A DNA stretch of 64,000 nucleotides, from NCBI RefSeq assembly GCF_016745255.1, contig NZ_JADOEQ010000008.1:1-64000 (forward strand), written 5' to 3'. Under the pieces are notes generated by a model, which saw only the letters and a program-made list of their open reading frames with translations, searched no databases and was not told where the DNA came from. Source of the DNA: Enterococcus sp. BWR-S5. GTDB taxonomy: Bacteria > Bacillota > Bacilli > Lactobacillales > Enterococcaceae. A program made the translations under genes and the position numbers. Position 1 is the first letter of the stretch. The number at the start of each line of letters is the position of its first letter. This document shows, piece by piece, positions 52,575 to 63,132 of this stretch.

Positions 52575-53576
52575 TTAACTATCTTCTGTTGAAAATGTAA
52601 ATCTTGTCCAATGTTCTTTTTTTGTTTCTGGCGTAAATTCTATTGATCCCCATTCTGGATGGTGAACGATATCAGGAAGTTCCTGTGTTTCCAAGGCAAT
52701 CCCCAAGTTGCTGCGCATCGGCTGACCATTAACAAGAAACGCATCGTTGAAGCCGGTTGCTGTAAACACGACGACACTTTGGCGGTTGGTTGTAATTGCC
52801 ATTCTTCTGCCACTGACAGAATCAGATAGCAGCAGTTGAGGTGCAGAGCTGTCAGCATTTAAGATAAAAGAATCATCAATACCTGTGGGAAGGTCAGTTA
52901 AGGCACTGGCGATTTGTTTTTCCTTTGTAAAGTCATAGGGTGTTCCACTGACTGCTGTACGAGCGCCTGTTGGAATATTTTCTTTATCAGTGACTATCCT
53001 CTCAGCAGCAGCAATTTGCAATGTATGGGTGGTGATATCTGATTTACTGTTGCCTGAAAGATTGAAGTACGCATGGTTGGTTGGATTAATCAACGTTGTC
53101 TTTTCTGTCTGATAGATGGACTTCATGAGCAATGAATCTTCCGTCAGCTCGTAGTTTACAATAGCTGTGATAGGTCCCGGATATCCGGAAAAGGTGTCAA
53201 ACAAGGTAAAGCTGATACCAACAGAGTTTTCAGTTTGATAGGTCTCATAATCCCAATATTGAAAGGCCCAGCCATTAGAACCTCCATGAATATGATGACA
53301 GCCATTATTTTTTTCCAGATGAATATTTTGCCAGTTGGCATGTTTGATTCGCCCGGCAACAGGACCGACAAAGGCACCGAAGAAGGCTTGGTCATTCAAA
53401 ATCGCTAATTTATCATCGAGAGAAAGGAGAATATTTTCAACGTTTCCTGATTGATCGGGTGTAAACAGTTGATAAAGTCGTGCGCCGAAATTTAAGAAGG
53501 TTGCTTTCAGTGAACCGTTTGTCAATGTGATTAAATCCAGCTTGTCATGGTAGCGTTTATGAATAGTGATAGTCAT
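52575..53576 (-). CDS. galM: Aldose 1-epimerase (maltose locus mutarotase)
   Basis: A 333-residue mutarotase. Catalytic His is in [12 protein letters not shown], and the [20 protein letters not shown] region and the C-terminal Glu segment ([10 protein letters not shown]) are in place. Maltose phosphorylase releases beta-glucose 1-phosphate and glucose, and a mutarotase balances the anomers of maltose or glucose. The E. faecalis counterpart is called malM. It overlaps the pgmB end by 20 bases. Confidence 0.9.
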   Translation of the reverse strand: MTITIHKRYHDKLDLITLTNGSLKATFLNFGARLYQLFTPDQSGNVENILLSLDDKLAILNDQAFFGAFVGPVAGRIKHANWQNIHLEKNNGCHHIHGGSNGWAFQYWDYETYQTENSVGISFTLFDTFSGYPGPITAIVNYELTEDSLLMKSIYQTEKTTLINPTNHAYFNLSGNSKSDITTHTLQIAAAERIVTDKENIPTGARTAVSGTPYDFTKEKQIASALTDLPTGIDDSFILNADSSAPQLLLSDSVSGRRMAITTNRQSVVVFTATGFNDAFLVNGQPMRSNLGIALETQELPDIVHHPEWGSIEFTPETKKEHWTRFTFSTEDS

Positions 53577-54237
53577 TTTTCCGACTCCATAGCTCTTCTA
53601 AATAAGAGAGTGTTAAAACCGCGGTAGTGGAAACTAATGGAATGTCGGTCCCTAAATCCTCTGCTTCTCCAACCCCCACTGGAAGAGCACCGCTTGCTTT
53701 GATTGCGATGATACCGGCTTGGGCATCCTCAATTCCAATGCATTTTTCGATTGGAAGGCTTAACTGATTGGCAGCTGCCAAAAAGATGTCCGGTGCAGGC
53801 TTACCTGCTTTTAGGGAAGACGGATCAACGATTGTATCGAAATAGTCAGCTAGTGCCATTTTTTCAAGTAGGGCAGGTCCGTTCTTACTTGCAGAGGCTA
53901 AAGCTGTTTTTATGCCATGACCTTTCAGCTCTTTTAGCAGACTTAGGATACCGGGAAAAACGTCCTTTGGAGAGACTTGCTGAATCATCTCTACATAGTT
54001 GTCATTTTTTCTCTGAGCCAGTGCCGCAAATTCGTTTTCGGAATGGTCATTTTCCTGCTGTCCGTGAGCTAAGATTAATCGTAAAGAATCCTCTCTGCTG
54101 ACGCCTTTAAGCTGTTCGTTGAACGCTCTATCGATGGTGATTCCTAGTTCTTCCGCCAGTTTTTTCCAAGCTTTGTAATGATACTCTGCTGTGTCTGTAA
54201 TGACTCCATCTAAATCAAATAGTACTCCTTGAAACAT
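53557..54237 (-). CDS. pgmB: Beta-phosphoglucomutase
   Basis: A 226-residue HAD enzyme that converts beta-glucose 1-phosphate to glucose 6-phosphate. The start [16 protein letters not shown] shows nucleophile Asp8 and acid/base Asp10, and motif III/IV are in [11 protein letters not shown] and [22 protein letters not shown] precedes the ATG at 54237, nine codons after the start of the longest frame. In this locus it takes the product of MalP into glycolysis. Confidence 0.93.
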   Translation of the reverse strand: MFQGVLFDLDGVITDTAEYHYKAWKKLAEELGITIDRAFNEQLKGVSREDSLRLILAHGQQENDHSENEFAALAQRKNDNYVEMIQQVSPKDVFPGILSLLKELKGHGIKTALASASKNGPALLEKMALADYFDTIVDPSSLKAGKPAPDIFLAAANQLSLPIEKCIGIEDAQAGIIAIKASGALPVGVGEAEDLGTDIPLVSTTAVLTLSYLEELWSRKNDYHYS

Positions 54238-54374
54238 GTTGTTTTCCTCCTTTAAAATGAACAACCAAAGTCGAAGAATGCACAGTAAAAAATGTTAATG
54301 AAGAGTAGAAACTGCTGATTCTCCGACTTGGTTAAAGTGTTGTTTTCTCAAGTGTTGAAGTAGTTGACGATGGC

Positions 54375-56669
54375 TTAAGCAATGATTTTTTTAGCACTTA
54401 ATGGAAGAATAAGCTTTTCCTCCAACAGCTGTTCTTCCTCAAAAACAGCTAGCGACAAAGGCTCTCCTTGAAGCAGAGTGATTGTTACTTGGTGGTCTAC
54501 TTCAACAGAAAGCAGACGACCGCGATAATTAATACGGAAAGCGTATCTGCTCCAACCAGATGGAAGAAACGGTGCGAAGCTTAAGCGCTCATTTGCTGTT
54601 TTCATTTGTGCAAAGCCTTGGACAATAGCCAACCAGCTGCCTGTCATTGAGGTGATATGCAGACCGTCATCTGTATCGTTATTATAGTTATCCAAATCTA
54701 AGCGAGCTGTTCGTTGATACATTTCTACAGCTTTTTCCTCCATACCTAGTTCTGCAGCCAAGACAGCATGGATACTTGGAGAAAGTGAAGATTCATGAAC
54801 AGTCATCGGTTCGTAGAAATCAAAGTTTCGTTGTTTTTCTTCCAAGCTGTAATCTTCCCCGAAAAAGTAGATTCCTTGTAGAACATCTGCCTGTTTAATA
54901 AAACAAGAGCGAAGAATTTTATCCCATGACCAGTTTTGATTGAGCGGCAGCTCCTTAGGATCTAATGCTGAAACAGGTTTGAGGTCCTTATCAAGGAAGG
55001 TGTCATGCTGAACAAATACCCCGAGCTCTTCATCGGTAGGATAGTACATCGCATCGATGATTTCCTGCCATTGATTCAGCTCGTCTTCAGAGATACTTAC
55101 ACTGGCTTCTGTCGCGTATTTTTTGTAGCTTTCACTGGTATAGCGAAGTACCCAAGCGGCTATTGTATTCGTGTACCAGTTGTTATTGATATTATTTTCG
55201 TATTCATTTGGTCCTGTGACTCCGTGAATCATATATTTTCCGGCTCTTTCTGAGAAATGAACCCGGTCTGCCCAAAAGCGGGCAACCTCAGTCAGAACCT
55301 CCAAACCATTCGTTTTTAAGTATGCTGTGTCACCGGTATAGTTGGTGTAATTGTAGATTGCGTAGGGAATTGCGCCGTTTCTATGAATTTCTTCAAAGGT
55401 GATTTCCCATTCATTGTGGCACTCTACGCCGGTGAAGGTTACCATCGGATAGAGAGCGCCTGCCAAGCCTTGCTGCTGCGCATTGTGTTTGGCTTGCGGT
55501 AACTGATTGTAGCGATACATTAACAAATTCTTTGTAACCTCAGGCTTTGCCAAGGCTAGATAAAGCGGGACTGCATAAGCTTCCGTATCCCAATAGGTCG
55601 CTCCGCCGTATTTTTCGCCGGTAAAGCCTTTAGGACCGATATTCAATCGTTCATCCTCCCCATAGTAAGTGGCGAACAATTGGAAAAGGTTAAAGCGGAT
55701 ACCTTGTTGTGCTTCATCGTCACCTTCAATTATTACATCGGCTAGTGCCCAACGCTCAGCCCAAGCTTCTGTTTGCTGCTCTTTTGCTTCTTCGTAAGAC
55801 ACTTCAACAGCTTTGTTCAACAGTTGCCTGCTCTTTTCAACCTGCTCTGCCTCTTCGATGTCGCGACTGGTGACAACAACAACGCGTTTGACAAAGGAAA
55901 GCTTTTCTCCAAGAGAGAGTGTAAAGGAATAATTTTCCTCGATACTTAAATCAGACACTATTTTTTCTTTTTTAGCGGGAGTAGACAATTCGTGAGCCAT
56001 CATACTCGTCACAGTGAATTGTTCAATGCCAAAATCATTAGGAATTGTGCGAACTGTCAAATAGCTGTCTTCTTCAGCTGCGGTAGAAGCACGACGTGAT
56101 TCCCAAAACATTTCTTCATAATTGCTATCTTCGTTATGGACTTGGTTATCCAATTTTGAAACGATACGCAGGTCAGCATTTCCTTCGAGAAGCTCTGCGT
56201 CCAGCTTGATAATTGCCAGCTCTTTTGTATTCAGGCTAAGAAAACGTTCAAAGCGGAAGCGGATTTTGTTGTGATCAATTTGAATGGTAAATTCTCTTGT
56301 CAGTACACCGTTTTTCATATCCAATTCCAAATAGAAATTTTCAGGCTCAATGACTGCAAGATCAACAGGAACATCGTTAACAAAAAGCTCCATTGATAGG
56401 AAGTTCACCGCATTGATTACCTTGCCAAAATAGTCAGGATACCCATTTTTCCACCAGCCGACACGCGTTTTGTCGGGGTACCAGATGCCGGCAAGATAAG
56501 TTCCTTGATGATGGTCACCGGAATAGTGCTCTTCGAAATTTCCACGCATCCCCATATAGCCGTTTCCGATACTGGTAAGAGATTCCTGTAGTCTTAAATT
56601 TTCTTTATCAAGAACAGTGGTTGTCAGCTTCCAAGGGGCGATGGTGAATAATCGCTTTAAATGTTTCAT
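54375..56669 (-). CDS. malP: Maltose phosphorylase (GH65)
   Basis: A 764-residue family GH65 phosphorylase that splits maltose with phosphate into glucose and beta-glucose 1-phosphate. The catalytic acid is Glu in [10 protein letters not shown], and the phosphate-binding serines lie in [17 protein letters not shown] precedes ATG at 56669; an in-frame ATG 21 bases earlier contains that site. Maltose specificity, over trehalose or kojibiose, is inferred from the pgmB and malT neighbours. Confidence 0.9.
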   Translation of the reverse strand: MKHLKRLFTIAPWKLTTTVLDKENLRLQESLTSIGNGYMGMRGNFEEHYSGDHHQGTYLAGIWYPDKTRVGWWKNGYPDYFGKVINAVNFLSMELFVNDVPVDLAVIEPENFYLELDMKNGVLTREFTIQIDHNKIRFRFERFLSLNTKELAIIKLDAELLEGNADLRIVSKLDNQVHNEDSNYEEMFWESRRASTAAEEDSYLTVRTIPNDFGIEQFTVTSMMAHELSTPAKKEKIVSDLSIEENYSFTLSLGEKLSFVKRVVVVTSRDIEEAEQVEKSRQLLNKAVEVSYEEAKEQQTEAWAERWALADVIIEGDDEAQQGIRFNLFQLFATYYGEDERLNIGPKGFTGEKYGGATYWDTEAYAVPLYLALAKPEVTKNLLMYRYNQLPQAKHNAQQQGLAGALYPMVTFTGVECHNEWEITFEEIHRNGAIPYAIYNYTNYTGDTAYLKTNGLEVLTEVARFWADRVHFSERAGKYMIHGVTGPNEYENNINNNWYTNTIAAWVLRYTSESYKKYATEASVSISEDELNQWQEIIDAMYYPTDEELGVFVQHDTFLDKDLKPVSALDPKELPLNQNWSWDKILRSCFIKQADVLQGIYFFGEDYSLEEKQRNFDFYEPMTVHESSLSPSIHAVLAAELGMEEKAVEMYQRTARLDLDNYNNDTDDGLHITSMTGSWLAIVQGFAQMKTANERLSFAPFLPSGWSRYAFRINYRGRLLSVEVDHQVTITLLQGEPLSLAVFEEEQLLEEKLILPLSAKKIIA

Positions 56670-56711
56670 AATAATAAACTCCTTTTTCATTCATATTCAT
56701 TTTATGCTTTA

Positions 56712-56740
56712 ACAATAAACGCAAACGGTTTCGTTGTCAA
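56712..56740 (-). promoter_or_regulatory. malP promoter with MalR box in the spacer
   Basis: TTGACA (56735-56740) and TATTGT (56712-56717) are 17 bases apart on the minus strand. Between them lies GAAACCGTTTGCG, a LacI-type operator. A bound MalR would prevent polymerase binding. Confidence 0.7.
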
Positions 56741-56816
56741 CTTAAAAATATAGCTTAATTGAATAAAGTGATAAAGTCTTGTTTTGTAGTGTTCGTAATA
56801 AAGTTTACATTTTTTC

Positions 56817-56868
56817 TTTACAATTTATAAAAAGGGTTATATAATCAAGTTACGAAATCGATTGCGTT
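56817..56868 (+). promoter_or_regulatory. malT promoter with MalR box
   Basis: TTTACA (56817-56822) and a perfect TATAAT (56840-56845) are 17 bases apart. The operator ACGAAATCGATTGCGTT (56852-56868) lies just downstream over the start point. It resembles the other two boxes in this locus. Confidence 0.7.
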
Positions 56869-56899
56869 ACAATTAGATAAAGAAAAGGAGAAGGAGACA

Positions 56900-59074
56900 A
56901 TGAAAAAATTTATTAACTTCGAATTTCTACAGAAATTCGGAAAAGCATTGATGGTCGTTGTGGCTGTTATGCCAGCGGCGGGATTGATGATTAGTTTAGG
57001 GAAATCGCTTCCTTTAATTAATTCAGATATGGCCTTCCTAGTAACAACCGGAGGCGTGATTGAGAGTATCGGTTGGGCAATTATTGGTAATTTACATCTA
57101 TTATTTGCACTTGCAATTGGCGGAAGCTGGGCGAAGGAAAAGGCTGGCGGTGCATTCGCAGCAGGTATTTCATTTGTACTGATTAATCGAATCACTGGTT
57201 CTATTTTCGGTGTTACATCAGAAATGCTGAATAATGAAGACGCTTTTACTCATACGTTGTTTGGCACAAAGATTATGGTCAAAGGCTTTTTCACTAGCGT
57301 TCTTGAAGCACCAGCTTTGAATATGGGTGTGTTTGTAGGGATTATTGCAGGTTTTGTGGGAGCTGCCGCATTTAACAAGTACTATAACTATCGTAAGCTG
57401 CCTGATGCGTTGTCCTTCTTTAACGGTAAACGCTTTGTACCCTTTGTTGTTATTGCCTGGTCAGTGATTGTTTCGCTGGTTCTTGCGCTTGTGTGGCCAT
57501 ACATCCAAGCTGGTATCAATAACTTTGGTTTATGGATTGCTCAGTCTCAGGAAACAGCACCGGTATTGGCGCCATTCTTGTTTGGAACACTGGAACGGCT
57601 GCTGCTGCCATTTGGTCTGCATCATATGTTGACCATTCCAATTAATTATACGCAGTTAGGCGGTACGTATGAAATTCTTTCCGGTGCACAGGCTGGAACA
57701 CAAGTATTTGGTCAAGATCCGTTATGGCTTGCATGGGCAACTGATTTAGTGAACTTGAAGGATGCCGGCGATGCCAGCCAATATGCTTATGTGCTCAGCA
57801 ACTGGACACCGGCACGTTTCAAAGTAGGTCAAATGATTGGTTCATCAGGTATTCTGATGGGGATGACATTGGCAATGTATCGCAATGTAGATGCTGACAA
57901 ACGTCATAAATATAAATCTATGTATGTTTCAGCAGCATTGGCTGTATTCCTGACAGGTGTAACTGAACCGCTGGAATTCATGTTTATGTTTGCCGCGGTT
58001 CCATTATATGTCGTTTATTCTGTCATTCAAGGGTTGGCTTTTGCCATGGCAGATATCATCTCGCTTCGTGTCCATTCCTTTGGGAACATTGAGCTTTTAA
58101 CACGAACACCATTGGCAATCAAAGCCGGCTTAGGCGGCGATTTAATTAATTTTGTGCTTGCGACGATTCTATTCGGTGTTCTTACTTATTTCCTTGCGAA
58201 TTTCATGATTAAGAAATTCAATTTTGCTACACCCGGTCGAAATGGCAATTATGAGAACGAAGGCGATACAGATGGTGGTGGCGCAAACAGCGCTGTTACT
58301 TCTGATCAACAGGTAATTGATATCATTAACCTTCTGGGAGGTCGTGAAAATATCACCGACGTGGATGCTTGTATGACAAGATTACGTGTCACTGTCAAAG
58401 AAACAGACAAGGTTGGCAGCGAGCAAAATTGGAAACGAGCCGGTGCAATGGGGCTGATTCATAAAGATAATGGTGTTCAAGCAGTTTATGGTCCGAAAGC
58501 GGATGTATTGAAATCTGATATACAGGATTTGTTGGAATCGGGAGCTGAAATTCCAGCATCTACCTTCATGCAAGAGCCTGTGGCGACTCAGGCAAATCAA
58601 TCAGTCGCATTTACTGGTGTGGTTGAGGAGCTGGCAGCAGTTGCAAAAGGTGAGGTTATTTCTATTGAAGCTGTCGCTGATGAGGTATTCTCCCAAAAAA
58701 TGATGGGTGATGGCTTTGCAGTCGAACCGGCTAGTGGAGACATTTATGCACCTGTGTCAGGAACGGTAGTCAGCGTTTTTCCTACAAAGCATGCGATTGG
58801 CTTACAAACGGATAGCGGTTTAGAGGTTCTTGTGCATATGGGCTTGGATACCGTGGAAATGAAGGAGTCTGCTTTCACTATCCTTGTAAAGGATGGGCAG
58901 AAAATCACTATTGGAGATAAGATTGCCGAGGCTGATTTAAGTAAAATCAGAGCAGAAGGTAAAGGAACCACAATCATTGTTGTTTTCACAAATAGTGAGA
59001 AGATTCAAGCCGTTCACTTGGATAAAAAAGGAATTCAGGATGGAAAAACAATCGTTGGAACGGTAAACTTATAG
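56900..59074 (+). CDS. malT: Maltose PTS permease, EIICBA
   Basis: A 724-residue PTS protein. Residues 1 to about 430 form the EIIC membrane domain. The EIIB domain has Cys491 in DVDACMTRLRV, and the C-terminal EIIA domain has His646 in LVHMGLDTVEMK. It would take up maltose and phosphorylate it to maltose 6'-phosphate, as in E. faecalis MalT, where the next enzyme MapP removes the phosphate. The start follows GAGAAGGAG. A terminator hairpin lies between it and mapP. Confidence 0.9.
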   Translation: MKKFINFEFLQKFGKALMVVVAVMPAAGLMISLGKSLPLINSDMAFLVTTGGVIESIGWAIIGNLHLLFALAIGGSWAKEKAGGAFAAGISFVLINRITGSIFGVTSEMLNNEDAFTHTLFGTKIMVKGFFTSVLEAPALNMGVFVGIIAGFVGAAAFNKYYNYRKLPDALSFFNGKRFVPFVVIAWSVIVSLVLALVWPYIQAGINNFGLWIAQSQETAPVLAPFLFGTLERLLLPFGLHHMLTIPINYTQLGGTYEILSGAQAGTQVFGQDPLWLAWATDLVNLKDAGDASQYAYVLSNWTPARFKVGQMIGSSGILMGMTLAMYRNVDADKRHKYKSMYVSAALAVFLTGVTEPLEFMFMFAAVPLYVVYSVIQGLAFAMADIISLRVHSFGNIELLTRTPLAIKAGLGGDLINFVLATILFGVLTYFLANFMIKKFNFATPGRNGNYENEGDTDGGGANSAVTSDQQVIDIINLLGGRENITDVDACMTRLRVTVKETDKVGSEQNWKRAGAMGLIHKDNGVQAVYGPKADVLKSDIQDLLESGAEIPASTFMQEPVATQANQSVAFTGVVEELAAVAKGEVISIEAVADEVFSQKMMGDGFAVEPASGDIYAPVSGTVVSVFPTKHAIGLQTDSGLEVLVHMGLDTVEMKESAFTILVKDGQKITIGDKIAEADLSKIRAEGKGTTIIVVFTNSEKIQAVHLDKKGIQDGKTIVGTVNL

Positions 59075-59126
59075 ATAGGAGCATACTCGGAGCACAAGTG
59101 TTCAGTCTATAGTGAAACTAAGATAC

Positions 59127-59181
59127 AAGCAGGGCTATACGGGGAACAGCTGCATTGGCTTCCGTCGTAGCCCTGCTTTTT
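59127..59181 (+). terminator. Terminator-like hairpin between malT and mapP
   Basis: AGCAGGGCTA pairs with TAGCCCTGCT and TTTTTAG follows. It probably reduces mapP relative to malT expression. Confidence 0.65.
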
Positions 59182-59309
59182 AGAAACGAGAGCAGTACAA
59201 AAGTGAGTAGCTCTGAGAGGATAGTTCCACTTAACAGATAGGTCTGCGAAATGATACGCGGAATACTGATAATGCTGAATGAATAATGGTTGAAGGAGTC
59301 GTAATACTA

Positions 59310-60137
59310 ATGAAAATACTGACGTTAAATACCCATAGCTGGCTAGAAGATAATCCATTAGAAAAGCTGGAGCAGCTGGCAAAAGTTATTGTGGAACGAG
59401 AGTATGATTTAATTGCTTTGCAGGAGGTCAATCAAAGCATAACAGCTGATACCGAAGAAACCGATGTCTTTTTCCACGGAGCTGCATTGGACGGACTGGC
59501 CATACATGCAGATAATTTTGCTTTGCTGCTTTCAAAAAAATTGCAGTCGTTTGGTCAGTCGTATTATTGGTGCTGGCAGCCGGTACATATCGGTTATGGT
59601 CGTTATCATGAAGGCGTTGCTTTGTTTTCCAAGAAGCCAATTGATTCAAAAGGGTATTTGGTATCGAAGCAGAGCGAGTTTACTGATTATCGTACGAGAA
59701 AAATTCTATTTGGAAGAACGCAGTTGGATGGGCGAGAGGTGGTTGCTGTTTCCTGCCATTATTCATGGTGGTTAGAAGATGAAACGGAAGGCTTTCTAAA
59801 GGAGTGGCAGCAGACATTGGAGCATTTGGCTGAGTATGATGTACCCATTCTTCTACTGGGAGATTTCAATAATCCGGCTGGTATGAGTGAGCAAGGCTAT
59901 GAACTGGTTCTAAAACATTTTCGAGATAGCTATGAGCATGCAGAGGAAATTGATGGCGAGCATACGGTCGTCAAAGAGATTGATGGTTGGTCTGGGAACA
60001 ATCAGAAACTGCGCATTGATTTTGTATTTACCTCTGAGGAAATCAAGGCTAAGCGCTACGAGGTATTGTTTGATGGTCGAAAAACACCAATCATTAGCGA
60101 TCATTTTGGGATTGAGGCGACCTTGGACTATAGATAG
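59310..60137 (+). CDS. mapP: Maltose 6'-phosphate phosphatase
   Basis: A 275-residue enzyme of the endonuclease/exonuclease/phosphatase fold. Metal and catalytic motifs are LNTHSW, ALQEVNQS, LLGDFNNP and the terminal SDHFGIEA. In E. faecalis the homologous MapP dephosphorylates maltose 6'-phosphate so that MalP can act on maltose. GAAGGAG precedes the ATG at 59310; a start 24 bases upstream contains that site. Function is assigned mainly from position after malT and before malR. Confidence 0.87.
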   Translation: MKILTLNTHSWLEDNPLEKLEQLAKVIVEREYDLIALQEVNQSITADTEETDVFFHGAALDGLAIHADNFALLLSKKLQSFGQSYYWCWQPVHIGYGRYHEGVALFSKKPIDSKGYLVSKQSEFTDYRTRKILFGRTQLDGREVVAVSCHYSWWLEDETEGFLKEWQQTLEHLAEYDVPILLLGDFNNPAGMSEQGYELVLKHFRDSYEHAEEIDGEHTVVKEIDGWSGNNQKLRIDFVFTSEEIKAKRYEVLFDGRKTPIISDHFGIEATLDYR

Positions 60138-60181
60138 TTGCATGCCGTTGTGCATTCGAAATAGTGCCGATTGTATGTTTG

Positions 60182-60225
60182 GAGAGTATGAGTCTGTTAG
60201 TTTGCTCATGCTCTCTTAGTTTTTT
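60182..60225 (+). terminator. Terminator of the malT-mapP transcript
   Basis: GAGAGTATGAG pairs with CTCATGCTCTC (one wobble) and TTAGTTTTTT follows. Confidence 0.8.
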
Positions 60226-60228
60226 GCA

Positions 60229-60257
60229 TTGACAAAGCAACCGTTTGCATTTATTCT
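60229..60257 (+). promoter_or_regulatory. malR promoter with operator in the spacer
   Basis: TTGACA (60229-60234) and TATTCT (60252-60257) with a 17-base spacer. The spacer holds GCAACCGTTTGC, a LacI-type box, so MalR probably represses its own gene. Confidence 0.7.
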
Positions 60258-60328
60258 TAAGAAAGAAAAAGACAGCTTAATTCAGGAAGTAGAAATCCTG
60301 AAATAAATAGATAAAGAGGGTAACGATA

Positions 60329-61348
60329 ATGAGTGTGACAATCAAGGATGTAGCTCGAGAGGTGGGCGTAGCGCCATCAACAGTTTCAAGAACCTTACAG
60401 GATCACCCAAGTATTTCCAAGGCGACAAAAGAGAAGGTCAGGAAGGCGATGGAGAAGCTTGGGTATGTGCCCAATGCGGCTGCGCAAAATCTGGCAAAAA
60501 AATATGCCAATACGATAGGTGTGGTATTTCCTGTCCTTTCCTCTTCTGATAGAAAGAGCAATCCATTCTATTTGGAAGCCATTACTGCAATGAACCAAGA
60601 AGCAGGAAAGCAGGATGTGACGATTTCGATTGCCTCCGGAGAAACGCAGGAGGAGCTTTTGGAGAATGTTCAGCTGATGTACAAGCAGAAGCGCGTGGAT
60701 GGATTTATTCTTCTGTATATACGCAAGGATGATCCGGTGCTGAATTATCTGGTAGAGTACAATATTCCCTATACAGTGATTGGTCAGCCTTATCGCTACA
60801 ATAATGGGACAAGCAGTGTAGATAATGATAATCAATTATTAGGAAGAACGGCCGCTCAATATCTAATTGATAAAGGACATGAAAGAATTTTATTTGTCAC
60901 GAATTACGAGAAGGAAAATGTTTTTCAGGAGCGGTTTTACGGATATGAGAAATCGATGGAGGAGAACGAGCTGAAGCCGTATCCTTATGTCGTATTGAAA
61001 AAGCCGGAGGACTACACTGCGTTTGAAGACGTGCTAAAGGAAAGTCAACCGACAGCGTGTATTGCAATCGATGATATGTTTGCGTTGCGGGTGATTCAGC
61101 TGTGCAACCTATACGGGTATCAAGTGCCGGACGATATTTCTGTCATCAGCTTTAACAATTCAATATTCACCTCACTGATTCATCCCTATATTACGTCTAT
61201 TGACATTCATACGGAAGAGTTGGGGAAGGTTGCTGTACAGCAGTTCTTGATTCAGCTGAAGGATCAGCAGGCATTGAAGCAGAAGGTATTGATTCCACAT
61301 ACGTTGATTGAAAGAGAGACCGTACTGGATCGAAACAAACAGAAATAG
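60329..61348 (+). CDS. malR: Maltose operon regulator MalR (LacI family)
   Basis: A 339-residue LacI-family regulator. The helix-turn-helix and hinge are TIKDVAREVGVAPSTVSRTL with VPNAAAQNLA, followed by the ligand-binding domain (VFPVLSSSDRKSNPFYLEAI to the end). It is the last gene of the maltose locus, as in E. faecalis, and boxes of matching type lie in the promoters of malP, malT and malR itself. GAGGGTAACG precedes the ATG. Confidence 0.92.
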   Translation: MSVTIKDVAREVGVAPSTVSRTLQDHPSISKATKEKVRKAMEKLGYVPNAAAQNLAKKYANTIGVVFPVLSSSDRKSNPFYLEAITAMNQEAGKQDVTISIASGETQEELLENVQLMYKQKRVDGFILLYIRKDDPVLNYLVEYNIPYTVIGQPYRYNNGTSSVDNDNQLLGRTAAQYLIDKGHERILFVTNYEKENVFQERFYGYEKSMEENELKPYPYVVLKKPEDYTAFEDVLKESQPTACIAIDDMFALRVIQLCNLYGYQVPDDISVISFNNSIFTSLIHPYITSIDIHTEELGKVAVQQFLIQLKDQQALKQKVLIPHTLIERETVLDRNKQK

Positions 61349-61543
61349 TACTGTCTGCCAGTTTGCAACTCTAATTATTACCAAAATAGTCAAGAATATT
61401 GAGAATACCTTGATTTATCAGGTTTTCTTGACCGCATCAGAGCTTTTTCTATGCAAAATGAGGTTGAAAACATTGGAATTTTTGTGGTATCCTTTTTGAG
61501 CTTGGTTTTTAGCCAGTCAAATAAGAATAAAAGGGGTAAGAAA

Positions 61544-61948
61544 ATGGAAGAAAAACAAATCAAGGTTTGGCCATTAGTTGGTATGCTTATGGCTGTTGTA
61601 CTAACTGCTATTAGTGTCTTTTTACCAATAGCAACAAGCGGTTCGAGAACGTATGAGTCTCTTATCGTAGATAGCGGCGGCGAAACGGGGCGTACCGTCC
61701 TTATTGGAGCAATTATTATTGGTATTTTACCTATTGCGGCATTGATTACAAAGAAAACGCTGTTGAGTAAGCTTGCTGGAATATTAGGTATCTTAGGAGG
61801 GCTAGGACTAGCGGGAATTCAGGCTGTTTTGTATTATGGCTTAGTTCATTTCTCTATATCACCTGCTGCTGGTATGTATCTTGGTTCGGTAGGAGCGGTA
61901 CTTGGTTTTGTTATGGGAATCGCATCGTTGCGTTCAAAGAAAAGCTAG
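61544..61948 (+). CDS. Small membrane protein, 134 residues
   Basis: A hydrophobic protein with four membrane segments (about 10-30, 53-70, 76-95 and 108-127) and an extracellular loop between the first two. I do not recognise it. AAAAGGGG precedes the ATG at 61544; an upstream in-frame start at 61451 is less likely. No neighbour suggests a role. Confidence 0.7.
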   Translation: MEEKQIKVWPLVGMLMAVVLTAISVFLPIATSGSRTYESLIVDSGGETGRTVLIGAIIIGILPIAALITKKTLLSKLAGILGILGGLGLAGIQAVLYYGLVHFSISPAAGMYLGSVGAVLGFVMGIASLRSKKS

Positions 61949-62168
61949 TTTGTTTTCCATAATGAGTTATTTAAAAACGAAAGTTGAATAGTTAGATAAA
62001 GTGTGGAGAGGCGTGGCTTCTTCATGCTTTTTTTGTACACTTTTTAAGTTAAAAGAAGAAAACAATTTGCGACTGATGAAGCGACCAACCTCTTTTTTTT
62101 ATAAGGGGGAAAACTCTTTAAGGGATACTGCTTTTGTTTTTGAACCATTACTCGTCAAAAAATACCCC

Positions 62169-62199
62169 CTAAAAGCTGTTTTCATGAACAGCTTTTAAG
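62169..62199. terminator. Hairpin between convergent genes
   Basis: AAAAGCTGTT pairs with AACAGCTTTT around TTCATG. The stem itself provides the T residues. The 305 bases between the membrane protein and deoD otherwise hold only a weak GCGTG/CATGC hairpin with a T run near 62010-62036. Confidence 0.45.
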
Positions 62200-62254
62200 G
62201 AGCGTGCTATATGATTACCCATTCTTATTTTGAGCATAGAACCTGTAAAAGTTT

Positions 62255-62959
62255 TTACGCAATAATGGTTTCCAACGCTAAGACAATCATATCATTAAAT
62301 GTCGTTTGACGTTCCTCTGCGGTTGTCTGCTCACCTGTAATCAAATGGTCGCTGACAGTTAACAGAGACATTGCCTCAACCCCAAATTTTGCGGCCAGAT
62401 AGTAAAGTCCCGCTGTTTCCATCTCGACACCCATGACACCATAAGTTCCCAGACGCATAAACTCTTCCTGATGATCTTTATAAAAAGAATCATCTGATAA
62501 GACATTTCCCACACGAACATTCATTTCCTTTTCCTTTGCAAGGTGATAGGCGCGATCAATCATGTCGAAGTTTCCGATTTGAGGAAAATCATACTGAGGA
62601 AAATCATTTTTGATCATTGAAGAATTTGTAGCTGCAGCTTGTGCAATCAGTACGTCACGAATGGCAATATCCTTTTGAATAGCTCCGCACGTCCCGATGC
62701 GAGATAGCTTGTTCACACCATAATCCTTAATCAATTCATGGATATAAATAACTGCGGAAGGCATGCCCATTCCTGTTCCTTGAATCGAAACCGGCACCCC
62801 TTTGTAGGTTCCCGTGAACCCCAGCATTCCTCTAACCTGATTATAACAAACCGCATCATCTAAAAATGTTTCTGCAATATACTTGGCCCTCAATGGATCT
62901 CCCGGTAGTAAAACCCTCTCTGCAATTTGCCCTTTTTCTGCTTCAATATGAAAACTCAT
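62255..62959 (-). CDS. deoD: Purine nucleoside phosphorylase, DeoD type
   Basis: A 234-residue phosphorylase that splits purine nucleosides with phosphate. The nucleoside phosphorylase blocks [34 protein letters not shown] and the Glu segment [13 protein letters not shown], plus the Asp in TVSDHL, are all present. AGGAGGGATTTT precedes the ATG. A TGTGA-N6-TCACA site lies about 95-110 bases before its start. Confidence 0.95.
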   Translation of the reverse strand: MSFHIEAEKGQIAERVLLPGDPLRAKYIAETFLDDAVCYNQVRGMLGFTGTYKGVPVSIQGTGMGMPSAVIYIHELIKDYGVNKLSRIGTCGAIQKDIAIRDVLIAQAAATNSSMIKNDFPQYDFPQIGNFDMIDRAYHLAKEKEMNVRVGNVLSDDSFYKDHQEEFMRLGTYGVMGVEMETAGLYYLAAKFGVEAMSLLTVSDHLITGEQTTAEERQTTFNDMIVLALETIIA

Positions 62960-63051
62960 AAAATCCCTCCTGTATTTTTTTGTATACGCTTACTTTTCAT
63001 AATATAACACAGGAGGATTTCAATTCGCCGTTAATGGCGTTACGTTAAAAG

Positions 63052-63067
63052 TGTGAATTGGCTCACA
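63052..63067 (-). promoter_or_regulatory. Crp/Fnr-type operator upstream of deoD
   Basis: TGTGA-N6-TCACA, a perfect two-fold symmetric site. It lies upstream of deoD and about 66 bases from the transcription start implied by TATATT at 63001-63006 on that strand, close to a class I activator position. It also lies between deoD and the end of the Crp/Fnr gene. Confidence 0.6.
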
Positions 63068-63132
63068 TTTTTAGTGTTATCGGCATAACTGAAGAAAGCG
63101 ATTTCAAATGTTAGGATACAGATATAGAAAGA

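Noticed and set aside
62001-62198. A 65-codon frame before deoD
   Set aside because: No ribosome binding site, unusual composition, and it runs into a hairpin.
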